A stretch of DNA of 64,000 nucleotides from Globodera rostochiensis (taxonomy: Eukaryota > Nematoda > Chromadorea > Rhabditida > Heteroderidae), in NCBI GenBank assembly GCA_018350325.1, contig JAEVLN010000019.1, positions 1,178,001-1,242,000 on the forward strand. The letters are read 5' to 3'. Below, piece by piece: positions 54,715 through 64,000 of the stretch. Position numbers and translations under genes: made by a program. The first letter of the stretch is position 1, and each line of letters opens with the position of its first letter. The notes beneath the pieces are model-generated. The model saw only the letters and a list, made by a program, of their open reading frames with translations. It made no database searches and had not been told where the DNA came from.

Positions 54715-55020
54715 CGTGGGCTTCCCCGGCTTTATCTCCCTACCCCCGGCTTTATCTCCCCGCCCCCGCTCCCTCCCCCCGGCTTTATCCCCCCGCCCCG
54801 GCTTTATCCTCCCCCGGCTTATCCCCCTCCCCTGGCTTTATCTCCCCGCCCCGGTTTTATCCCCCCCCCTGCTTTATCCCCCCCCCCCGGCTTTATCCTC
54901 CTCTCCCCCCGGCTTTATCCTCCCCTCCCCCGGCTTTATCCTCCCCTCCCCCCGCCTTTATCCTCCCGCCCCCACGGCTTTATCCTCCCCTCCCCCCGCC
55001 TTTATCTTCCCGCCCCCACT
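54715..55020. repeat. C-rich minisatellite, CCCCGGCTTTATCCTCCC unit
   Basis: About 15 irregular units of 17-24 bases containing GGCTTTATC and a C-rich spacer. Pro/Leu/Tyr open frames on the plus strand are compositional. Confidence 0.9.
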
Positions 55021-55161
55021 GCGCCCGTCGCCTTGGCAATCAATTCAATAATCCCACGACAAAATAAAGCAATTGCGCACCAACCTACCATTTCGCAAAA
55101 ACGAAAAAGATTAAGCCAAAAACGACTAAATATTTACAAGAAATATTGCCACACCGTCAAA

Positions 55162-55914
55162 ATGAACGTTCAAAGATTTGTGAACATGCCGAACGCTTTG
55201 AAGCCGTTGGTTTTGGTCAGTAAGAGTCAATGCTACTTACCTCATGCACAGTCGGAGATTACCGTAACCCGTCGTGTTTATTCATCAAAAAGTTTCTTCG
55301 GACTTTGCATGCCAAAAATCTTTCAATCGCCTCACCTCCCCCTCCCCTTCAGCTTTTGATTCTGCTCACAATGCTTTTGGCGGCTTCATCCCCCGGCAAG
55401 TCGCCCTCCGGCGGTTGGTTCTTCTGGCTGAATATCACTGTCCAATTTGTTTTCATCACGGCCGTATGCGCAATGTTTTTGTATGAATGTGAAGCATTTT
55501 TGACGCTGGGACGTGACGGAGGGTGGCCAATTGTGGTGAGAATATTGACAATTCTCAACTTTACTCTCGAGTCGAGTCAGCGTTCAAAGAAATTTGCTTC
55601 AGGAAATGTCTTATTCGGGAGTGTGCGCTTTCTGCAATTTCGTCAACATTTTTATCCTCGCCGCAGGGCACAAAACGGAGGTGGAGAAAGGAAGCAATAC
55701 TTTTATGGTGGCGGCGGTAAGCGATGGAAAGCGTTTGAATTCCCCCAACAATTAGCTGCTTCAGTTCTCCGCCTTTTTCCTGACCATTTTCTATTGTGTC
55801 GGTGGCCTGATGATGTTCAGAATTTGGCGCGGATTCATAAAATCGGGTGCCAGCCAAAACCCAACACCAAACGTCCGCGCGGGGGACATCGGCGGAATGC
55901 ACCCGGGGGTTTGA
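55162..55914 (+). CDS. MARVEL-domain-like four-helix membrane protein
   Basis: Four exons, 55162-55215, 55353-55535, 55603-55716 and 55765-55914, encode 166 residues. Hydrophobic helices are LLILLTMLLAAS, FWLNITVQFVFITAVCAMFL, YSGVCAFCNFVNIFILAAG and FFLTIFYCVGGLMMF, with FRIWRGF after the last. This layout, with polar loops and short tails, resembles MARVEL proteins (CMTM, plasmolipin, MAL), which act in membrane apposition and trafficking. No sequence search supports the family call. The N-terminus starts MNVQRFVNMPNALKPL. The stop codon falls inside the first unit of the minisatellite at 55905. Confidence 0.72.
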
Positions 55915-56058
55915 TCTGATCGGGCACCCGGGGGTTTGATCTGATCGGGCACCCGGGGGTTTGATCTGATCGGGCACCCGGGGGTTTGATCTGATCGGGC
56001 TCCCGGTGGTCTGATCTGATCGGGCTCCAGGGGGTCTGATCCGATCGGGTTCCCGGGG
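55905..56058. repeat. Minisatellite, CACCCGGGGGTTTGATCTGATCGGG-type unit
   Basis: Six units of 25-26 bases. The first four read GGGGGTTTGATCTGATCGGG plus CACCC; the last two shift to GGGGGTCTGATCCGATCGGG-like forms. The GGGGGTCTGATC core is shared with the array at 7.2-7.8 kb. The array begins within the last codons of the MARVEL-like gene. Confidence 0.93.
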
Positions 56059-56558
56059 GCGCAACACGATAAATCTTTCTAATCACTAACAAACTTTTAT
56101 TGTTGCCATCCTCAACGTTTATCAATTCAAATGTATTTATCTATTGGAGTTCGGAGTGTACATGTAAAAACAGAAGTTGAAAGAAAGATGTAATCGCTGG
56201 CTCCAAAAAATGGCCTGAAAATAGCGAACTCTTAAGGCTTTTTCTAATTTTTCTGATCATTTTTTTCGTCCTTTCGGCGTTTCGGAAGTGTATTTGATTT
56301 GCAATTGTGAGAGACGCGAATAAATTGAAGGTATAATTTAATAATTTTAAATAAATTGAACTAAAATTTCGCTTCCGGCCCGTTATTTTATTTGCGAATA
56401 GCGGCGTTAAACTGTGACAAATTCGGTCTAAAAACGTTTTATGTGTTTTTTTCAACAAAACAATAAAAATGTGAAGCCAAAAGATTATTCATTCGGCTTG
56501 ACTTATTATTATCATCACAGGCGACATTTACAATACTTACAGCACATAATACAATAAT
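56059..56558. other. Intergenic, no gene seen
   Basis: AT-rich sequence between the minisatellite and the 3' end of the first RING gene. Nothing coding recognised. Confidence 0.55.
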
Positions 56559-57182
56559 TCACATAAGTCTGAAGCCGATGAGCCACGAAAGTAATCCAGA
56601 CCCGAAATATGAAACCGCGACACCGAAAAAGAACCATCGTTCGACCTCGGCTTCCTGTTCTTTGAGGCGTTTTTTCAGCTCGCTCTTCAACTCACTCTCT
56701 TTCTTTTCCAAACGTTTGATCTGAAAGTAAATGAAGAAAACTTCCTTTTATTCAAAATAAGTCGACAAAACTAACCGCGAGGTTTTTTGCCGCAATTGTT
56801 TCATTAGTGACGTCTTGTTCATTGCTAATTGTGCTTAGTGATTCGATTATGGCCTCAATTGCGTAATTTTTGACTTTTCTGCGATTCACAGGGCAGCGAG
56901 CGCGACAAAGCGGACATTCGATGGACGTCTAAAATAATTTGCTTTTCAAAACAAAAAATTTAGTTCCGACATCGGTGGGTCTGCCCGCTGCCTCTCTTAC
57001 AGCATGACTCTCAACCTCCCTGAGACAGTCTTGACAGTGCGAGTGACCTGAACGAAATAAAATTTTTTTTGAATATATTTAATTGACTTACCGCATGGAA
57101 GCACTTCAGGCGCACTGCTAAAGACGCCAAAACAAACTGGGCAGTGCAGAGGCGACGAATTAATTATTATTTGTTCCGGCAT
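56559..57182 (-). CDS. RING-finger membrane-anchored protein, copy 1
   Basis: Probable E3 ubiquitin ligase. Exons 57092-57182, 57001-57047, 56776-56928 and 56559-56720 give 150 residues from the first visible ATG. A C3HC4 RING is built across three exons: CPVC, VLPCGHSHCQDC and ECPLC. A helical, charged segment (KKESELKSELKKRL) leads to a C-terminal hydrophobic helix (FFFGVAVSYFGSGLLSWLIG), so it is probably tail-anchored. An AG acceptor lies just before the ATG, so a further 5' exon is possible. The substrate is unknown. Copy 2 lies immediately upstream in the same orientation. Confidence 0.8.
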
Positions 57183-57779
57183 TAACCGTTTTTTTCTGAA
57201 ATTGAATAATTTAGTGACGTTCGTCAAATCTGGTCGTCACAATTTAATTTGTTGGTTAATATTTTGCAAGATTTGACAAACTTTATCAGTTTCCCTCGCA
57301 CAAGTGTACTAAAAATGTAATTTTTTCACAATATGTTTTTCGAAAAGACTAAAAACGCAAATATGATTTATTTTCAAAACGCCAAATAATATTTAAAAGT
57401 TCACTTTGAATGCGGGACTAATCGTCCAATGCTAAGAAATGCGCTAAATTGCAGAAAATCAATGCCGAAGCTAATATAATTTATGATTTTTGCTCTCTTA
57501 AGCTTCTAATCGCACTTGTAGTTTTAATGTGCTCTGATTTCTGTTTTTTGATTTAACAAGAAAATCTATCTTTTTTTAACTCAACCAAAAAGATGCGATT
57601 CAAAGCTCTAAGCTCGTTTGGCTTTTTGTATTAAATGATTCTACTCTTTTAGAGCTGTAAAGCGACAAACGAAAAAAGCGCCAAATGAGAAAAACCAAAA
57701 CGGGACAAAATGCCAAAAGGGATAATGATAAAAGGGACAACGAGGCTTTGTACGAAAATTGCATTAGATTTATCGAACT

Positions 57780-59031
57780 TCATATTGTGATATCCGAATG
57801 AGTGAGCCACAGAATAATTCTCAACCCGAAATATGCGACTGCGACACCAAAAACAAAAAAGGCTGTTCGCGTCGTCCGATCAACTTTGGCTTCCAGCTCC
57901 CTGACTTGGTTTCCCAATTCGAGTTCATTTTGTACCAATCGTTTGATCTGGAAAGAAAAAAAACTTGAAAAATTTTAAGTGGCGTATTATTTAAACTTTA
58001 AATTTTTCCGCATTTGGGACGGTTTGCCCATGGATATGGGCCTGGATAGAACAAAACTAGGTAATACTGTGCTTTGTGCCCCCCCCCCCTTTTTCAAAAA
58101 AAAAGATTTTTTTAAAGTTATATAAAACAAGTTTCCGGGGTTTTCGGGGTCGCTGATCACGATTCTGACATTTATTTTAACCAATTCCGAACCCCGAACC
58201 CGAATTCGAACAATTTTTCGGAAAATTTTACAAAAAAAATTAACATTTATTGCCCAAAATCGATGCAAATGCACGAAATAACCATTCGTTGTGAGCCGTT
58301 CACTCTCCAATTCAAATGTGAATAGTCTTTTTATCATCTGAATCTGTGCTGTTACTTTCCATTTCGTGCATTTGCATCGATTTTGGGCAATAAATATTAA
58401 TTTTTTTTGTAAAAAATTTTTTCCGAAAAATTGTTCGAATTCGGGTTCAGGGTTCGGAATTGGGTAAAATAAATGTCAGAATCGTGATCAGCGACCCGAA
58501 GACCCCCGGAAACTTGTTTTGTATGACTTTTAAAAAAATCTTATTTTTTGAAAAAAGAGGGGGGGGCACAAAGCACAGTATTACCCAAAACTAACCGCGA
58601 GGTTTTTTGCCGCAATTGTTTCATTAGTGACGTCTTGTTCATTGCTAATTGTGCTTAGTGATTCGATTATGGCCTCAATTGCGTAATTTTTGGCTTTTCT
58701 GCGATTCACAGGGCAGCGAGCGCGACAAAGCGGACATTCGATGGACGTCTAAAATAATTTGCTCTTCAAAAAAACAAAAAATTTAGTCCCGACTTGATTT
58801 GATCTGATCCTGCGATCCACTGCATCTCTCACAGCATAACCCTCAACCCTCCTGAGACAGTCTTGACAGTGAGAGTGCCCTAAACAAAAATATGTTTTCC
58901 TTGAATATAATAAAATAAACACCGCATGGAAGCACTTCAGGCGCTTTGCGAAATATGTTTAAACAAATTGGGCAGTGCAGAGGCGACGAATCAATTATTA
59001 TTTGTTCCGCGTCCTCAATTTGACTGCTTTT
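57780..59031 (-). CDS. RING-finger membrane-anchored protein, copy 2 (no visible start)
   Basis: Paralogue of copy 1. Exons 58923-59031, 58833-58879, 58596-58748 and 57780-57947 keep the same phases. The RING is intact (CPIC, VLPCGHSHCQDC, ECPLC). The third exon differs from that of copy 1 by a single base in 153, while the last exon is clearly diverged (IKRLVQNELELGNQVRE, then FFVFGVAVAYFGLRIILW). The codon matching the copy 1 ATG is GAC here, and the frame continues up to an AG at 59032-59033, so either an upstream exon supplies the start or this copy is decaying. A foldback element sits in the last intron, beginning about ten bases past the donor, which is preserved. Confidence 0.68.
58052..58593. 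mobile_element. hAT-like foldback MITE in a RING gene intron
   Basis: A 526-base element (58060-58585) with inverted arms of about 220 bases. Ends read GGTAATACTGTGCTTTG and its exact complement. It is flanked by the 8-bp direct repeat CAAAACTA (58052-58059 and 58586-58593). The homologous intron of copy 1 has a single CAAAACTA with no element (near 56766-56773), which is an empty site. No coding capacity. The terminal GGTAA is shared with the element at 29922. Confidence 0.93.
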
Positions 59032-59033
59032 CT

Positions 59034-60106
59034 ATGAGAAACTGCTACATATTTAACATAATGACTAAAGTACAGAAAATTACCTTAAATTTAGTATTTA
59101 TAACTCCCATCGTTAGTCTTCCCAGTAAAAGAAATATTTATTAATATAAAAAGTATTCGGCGGCTTTGTTTGTAATTCAAAAATTAGGTAACAAAAAGTA
59201 TTTTAGAAGAAGCTACAGCGGAAATCGAGTTAGCCGCGCATCGAACGTGGCGATCTTTTTTAAACGTGCAGATCTTCCTGATTTTTTGCACAAAGCTCAG
59301 AAACAAAATGCTTATCATTTAATACAAATTTATTACTCTAACATAAATACAATTTTTTGTTTGAGAAAGCGAGTAAGGAATGTCGAAAATGAAGAAACCA
59401 AAACATCGATGTATTTTAAAATGTCGTTAGAGTTTGTCGATTAATTTGTTTACCGCTAACAAATAATGGTTTTGGCGTTATGATGTCATATTTTCGCCAC
59501 TATTTTGGCGTTTTTTTTTTGAAATTTTTTTTTATAAAAATTCAAAAAACTTTGAATTTTTCTTGCCAAGAGCACTAATTTTTTTTAAAATTTTTATAAA
59601 AACAATAATTTTCGAATTTTTTTCTTCATAGAATTTTTTGCTTTTTTAGGCTCCTTTTTGCAAATTTCTTGCCTAAAAGTAGCAGACCTATGAATAATAA
59701 TTTTTACATGTAAAAAAAAAAGTTTTTAGGCCATTATTATCATTTTTACACGCATTTTTTTCATCACTATTTTCGCTTATGAACCCGGATTTTGGCCACT
59801 ATTTTGGCACTTTTTCGCCACTATTTAGTTAACTATTTAGAGATTTTTCTTAACTAAAAATCCCCACCCTAGTTATGAATTGCGCTTTTTTTTTTGACGC
59901 CCATGACGTTTGCAATTTTTCCTAGTCAAGTTTGTACCCCCCCCCCCCATTTTTCAAAAATTGGGGTTGTTTAGATTAGTGTTCAGTTTCATTGGCCGAA
60001 ATGGAAGCAGATGGATTCTACGCCCCCCCCCCCCCGGGGGAGGAGAAGGGTAAAAGCCTAACTATTCATTCAGATCGTCCATCACACATTGGTTGTTTGC
60101 GGCAAA
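59034..60106. other. AT-rich intergenic region
   Basis: Long T- and A-runs, repeated CACTATTTTGGC-type words at 59500-59830, C-tracts at 59937 and 60022. No gene recognised. A 5' exon of RING copy 2 could be hidden here. Confidence 0.5.
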
Positions 60107-60817
60107 ATGAGACTAACTAGCTGGTTAGGTCTTCGACGCATTCTCAATGCTAGTTACCATCCTTTCAAAGTCATTCCAAAACCGTCAGTTTGGCCAAAGC
60201 GAGAACGCCTCAAGCGCTTTACGGCGGTAAGAAACTGTCTTTTGATTGTAGAAAAGTCTCTCTCAGTGGCAATATGGACAAGAAGTGTTGACGGTCAGAG
60301 CGGGCTATCGAAAGTTGCACAAATTGCTAATTTACATGAATATGCAACGGGAGGACGCGCCTCGTTTGGAGCGATATGTGAGCGAGTGTTGGCGATTAAG
60401 AAATTAATTTTGAATTAAAAATATTATTTTCAGTATGCAGAAGAGCGTGTGAAGGTGGCGCTGGAAGAGCTGAATTCCGACTTTTATGTCTTTCAACGGA
60501 TGTTGAGTCAAGCGCACATTTTGCTCGATCTTAACACGCTTGCCCAATTGGCCATTTACGAGCCAACTTCTTTCCAGGTCCCTTCCCCACCAGCTGCTAT
60601 AATAAAATGCCATTATTTTTAGTGCCTTGTGGACTTAGCCCAGAAAATGGCACTTGTCGATGGAGAAGCGGTGGTCCAATCGCCGGAGGAATTGGCCCAT
60701 GTCCAGTGCGACGGAAGTCTTTTCGGCCAACCGTTCCCGGAAGCAAAGCTTTACCCGGAGGGACCCACCGAAAACCACCTGGAAGTGCCTAGACAGCTCA
60801 CATTGGACGAGTATTGA
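60107..60817 (+). CDS. MRPL20: Probable mitochondrial ribosomal protein bL20m
   Basis: Four exons, 60107-60226, 60252-60377, 60434-60577 and 60623-60817, encode 194 residues. The N-terminus is basic (RLTSWLGLRRILNASYH), as for an imported mitochondrial protein. The best family match is LLDLNTLAQLAIYEPTSF followed by CLVDLAQKM, resembling the conserved LADLAIYEPKTFKSLAALA segment of mammalian MRPL20. The RNA-binding N-terminal part matches poorly, and the C-terminal 45 residues (PEGPTENHLEVPRQ) are acidic and extra. The assignment rests mainly on that one segment. Confidence 0.6.
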
Positions 60818-60932
60818 CCAATTTACAAAATGTCGCTCCCATTGAATAAAAACTTTATTCAAATGCAAATGGAGTACGGTTTGGTGTACTGAGGGTGACA
60901 AAGAGTATTATCATTCACAATATCTTTAACGA

Positions 60933-63900
60933 TCAGAAGAAGCGGGGCGGTGGGAATTGTTGCGGTTTTGGCTGAGGCGGGCGCTTTCCAAGTAACGGCT
61001 GAAGTTGCGGCTGTTGAGGGGGAACGGAGCTAAACAATCCGTCCAATGGCCCGTCCCCCATCAGAGTGCCTATGCTGCCGTTATGACCACCGAAGTCGTC
61101 CCCAACGCCACCACTCCTGCCAGGCCGTGACACTGAATACCGACAAATTTTGGATAATAGAATCGCCAAAAGGAAATTTTATTCTGCATTTAAAACAATA
61201 GGACCCCTCTCACCCGTCCACATCCTCTCAAATTGCCGTTGATTTTTCTTTGGCGGTTGCTGATGGAAGAGGAACGGCTGCTGCTGTTGTTGTTGTTGTT
61301 GCTGGTCTCTCCTCCCTCCTTGCTGATACGGATGGAATTGGGGTCGTCTTCCTCGGTCAAATCCCCCTAAACAAATATCAATTATTTATTTCAAAAGAAA
61401 TGCCTCACCCAAATTGTCTCCGCCCATCGGTGGCCCCCCTCCTCCAACAAAAATCGGTTGCGCATTCGCCCCGGTGGCCGATGCCGGAGGCATTTGGCCG
61501 CCTGTTGAAAAACAATGGCTGCTCAGAAACTCCTTTTCCAAACGAACCTCCACCCAACCCCGGCAAAGACATTAGCGGCGGCTTCGTTTGGAGCTGTTGC
61601 ACAAAAGGGACGTCCCTATTCATCATCGAACGTAACGAATCGTCGATGCCCATCCCTAAAATGATGGCATGTCAGAGGAATATAGTAAAATAAAACAGGC
61701 CAAATTCATTCGTAAAGGATCAATTTATAGCCTTGGAAAACCCAATGATCTGATCGCAATGTCTTTCACCCACCTGGGATGGCCACATGGGCTTGGGCCC
61801 ACTCTTCACCAGTCGTGTTGGCTTCGCGCCTGTTGTGGTGATGATCCTCGTCGAGTGCCTTAGTAAAAACAGATAGTGTCGATAGTAACAATTCTTATTG
61901 TAAAATCCAAAACATCTTTCGATTTTCCAAAACGAAGCATCGACCCTTACAAAATTGCCAAAAGTCTACCGCTGTAGTCGTCGAGGTGAGCACACCGCCC
62001 ACACTTGTCATGCCGAACACGTCCTCTTGCGTATCCCCGGGTCTGTTGCGCGCCCAAAATTTGGTGTTGTTATCGTTTGAACCGGTGGCCAAAATGTGGC
62101 CGAGTGGATGCCATTCCAAGGCCCAAATAGCCTAGAAATTTTAAAATAGAAAAACGGTCTGAAATTCAAAAAAAGAGACCATGTCATGCGCCTGTTCGAG
62201 CAGTGTCAATTCCTTGTCCGAGTTGACCAACCAATAGCCAATGGACCCATCGCCACCACCGCTGACAAACAAACCCTCGTGGATTGGATGCCAAGCGACG
62301 GCTTAAAAATAATTCTCAAAATTTAATTAAAAAGAAGAAATCGTTACAGGTCACTTCCTTTTTGTGTGCACGAAATGAGCGGATTTCGCGCATCATCCGA
62401 ACGTCGTACAGCTTGACCACGTGGTCGCGTGACCCTGTGAGCAGCCAATTGCCGTTCCGATTCCATTGAACTGCCATCACCGAATTCTTGTGGTCGTGCC
62501 TGGAGGGGAAGGGGAAAAGGGTATCGAATTAACTGTTCACCTAAACCCTATATCGTATACTTAGTCTTTATGACAAATAAAAATGGATCGGACTATTTTG
62601 GGTACTTTTCAATTTATTAAAACTCACAGTGTGGCCAAACATTGACCCGTCTTCACATCCCAGAGCTTAACCGGTTGCTGCGAGTCACGAGACCCGGTGG
62701 CCAAAAGCCCTAAACTTCTTCAATTCAATTGAGTATTTACAAAAAATATTTGATGTGTACTCAAATCCATGATCGACATCCCTATTTTTATAAACGCCCT
62801 CCCCCCAACAATCCGAAAATGTAAAACAATCGCTCGTCCGCCAATGCCGTCCGCGCGTCTTTCCACCTTTTGTTGGGTGCCAATCCACCGATCGGACGTC
62901 CGCCCCGTGGCCTCGCATAACGCGCTCCTCCGCACACCGCGCAAAGTCCCAGACGCGTGCGGTAGCATCGTCAGAGCCGGTGGCCAATTTGACATCCGTC
63001 GGACACCAGCTGGAAAAGTGCGGGAAAGGCTAGGAATAAGAGAAGTGGGGACGAGGGAAGGCTTTTGGTCGGTCAGTGAATAGCCTCGTCCAGACCGAAG
63101 GCATTAACAACCAAAGTTAATTTTCGACAACTTTTTACTTTAACAAACTCCATCACCCGAAGAATTGGTCTTAATCAGTGATTTGTCTGATCGCTCAAAA
63201 ACAATGGAAGAAAATAGGACTTTTTTCAAAACGAAAAATGTTTTTTTTGTGGACTGAAAAAGATCGCGAGATTTGAAGAAAAAGCATCAAATTGGTCGCC
63301 TTATTGAATGTCCCGGTCGACAGTTATGCAAAATAACCAGATTTCGTACTTTGAATAATTCTAAGATGTAACATTGATAAACACATATAATAAAAAAATG
63401 CAATTGTAATTTTTTATTTTCAGAAAATGATAGAGAGAAAGTGAATAAAGAAATTAAGTTTGTGTCATTTTTGTGCCATTTAATTAAAAGTGCTAATACA
63501 CAACTGAAATAACGGCACTGTTTGGAAGTAATCCGTTGACGGCTGCTGCAGCAGAAGATAAAGCAGTAAATGTCTCACCGTTTAGTCCCAATGTTTTTTG
63601 AGTTTAGAGGGACGGAATTCCTTTGGACGAAGCCAAAGTTTGTTTAATATAGCCAACGCACTCTTTTGGTCAACCCGGACAATCGGTATGATTGAGGAAG
63701 CCGCGCAATGCAACATGAAAAGGCTCCCCCTCCCTCCAAATCGCAGTCATAACAATTTATTTCGTTTTCACATCCCATTGACCGAGCAGCCAACAAATTT
63801 AAAAAACCAAAAATTTCCGATCAAATTGCGGTTACCAAATTTTTACCCGTAATGTTGTGAGCAAACAAGGTGATTGAGTGTGGAGATTGAGGACTAAATG

Positions 63901-64000
63901 AGATCGCTCAACTCGACGCGAGTAAGTCCAATTTTGGGTCGCTTTGGTTGTCCTTAAGTGATGGTGCGCACCTTAAAGACCGAATGGGCTCATCCTTGTG
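60933..64000 (-). CDS. WDR33: WDR33/Pfs2 polyadenylation factor (5' end outside window)
   Basis: WD40 subunit of CPSF that recognises the AAUAAA signal with CPSF30. Exons in the window: 63972-64000 (continues past the edge), 62867-63009, 62628-62709, 62348-62499, 62180-62301, 61970-62131, 61774-61858, 61655 to about 61540, about 61486-61409, 61214-61366 and 60933-61132. WD repeats read [80 protein letters not shown] and [20 protein letters not shown], then FWARNRPGD, the exact WDR33 signature. The C-terminal half is Gly/Pro/Gln-rich (a run of eight Gln, PPPRFF end). The intron 63010-63971 is unusually long for this window and I see nothing in it. One donor near 61540 is ambiguous. Confidence 0.95.

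Noticed and set aside
54504..55359. Long Pro/Leu/Tyr plus-strand frames
   Set aside because: They lie on the CCCCGGCTTTATCC minisatellite in all three frames; the only supported gene here is the four-helix protein from 55162.
60971..61169. Pro/Gln-rich frame near 61 kb as a separate gene
   Set aside because: It joins in phase to the Gly/Pro/Gln-rich C-terminal half of WDR33.

Overview
The window is nuclear DNA from a nematode. A major sperm protein gene, a small gene resembling the sperm-specific SSQ family, many introns of about 45-60 bases and compact gene spacing all say so. Nine of roughly 180 traced introns have GC rather than GT donors. A raised GC-AG frequency has been reported for the potato cyst nematode Globodera, so a plant-parasitic cyst nematode (Globodera/Heterodera group) is my best guess. 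This is inference. G and C homopolymer runs are very common between genes and in introns. Most exon models were rebuilt by matching reading frames, splice phases and remembered protein families; no search was run.

Layout. 1-2.7 kb: a minus-strand gene for a Thr/Glu-rich protein built mostly from 23-residue repeats, cut by the left edge. 2.9-8.7 kb: poorly resolved and repeat-rich (G-tracts, a G-rich minisatellite). 8.7-11.9 kb: FEN1 and a patatin-like lipase (both minus). 12.0-13.0 kb: a minisatellite and a foldback element. 13.2-17.7 kb: U2SURP (plus). 18.1-22.1 kb: NEMF (minus). 22.7-23.7 kb: divergent sperm genes, MSP (minus) and SSQ-like (plus). 24.4-29.9 kb: a minus-strand run of nucleotide-sugar transporter, UPF0390 protein, TRAPPC5 and heparan sulfate 6-O-sulfotransferase. 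29.9-30.6 kb: a foldback element. 31.0-37.4 kb: mitochondrial DNA polymerase gamma (plus). 37.8-41.0 kb: LMBR1-family membrane protein (minus) with a tRNA-Met in an intron. 41.4-51.0 kb: plus-strand CDK10, GILT, a dispersed repeat, ALDH4A1 and EMC2. 51.9-53.2 kb: a Pax-like gene with only the second half of a paired domain (minus). 53.3-56.1 kb: minisatellites around a MARVEL-domain gene (plus). 56.6-59.0 kb: two tandem RING-finger genes (minus), one carrying a foldback element. 60.1-60.8 kb: a probable mitochondrial ribosomal protein bL20m (plus). 60.9-64.0 kb: WDR33 (minus), cut by the right edge.

Most genes are housekeeping (DNA repair and replication, splicing, mRNA 3' processing, ribosome quality control, vesicle transport, ER insertion, mitochondrial metabolism). 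The most striking observation is that the 5' exons of ALDH4A1, including its predicted mitochondrial targeting peptide, are duplicated 15.4 kb away. The copy sits directly in front of the POLG coding exons, which have no start codon of their own, and the copied exons splice in phase with POLG. The copy also contains a new in-frame 27-base repeat. This looks like capture of a targeting sequence by exon shuffling. Second, three foldback elements are each flanked by 8-9 bp direct repeats, and one has an empty-site counterpart in a neighbouring paralogue, which supports hAT-like MITE activity.
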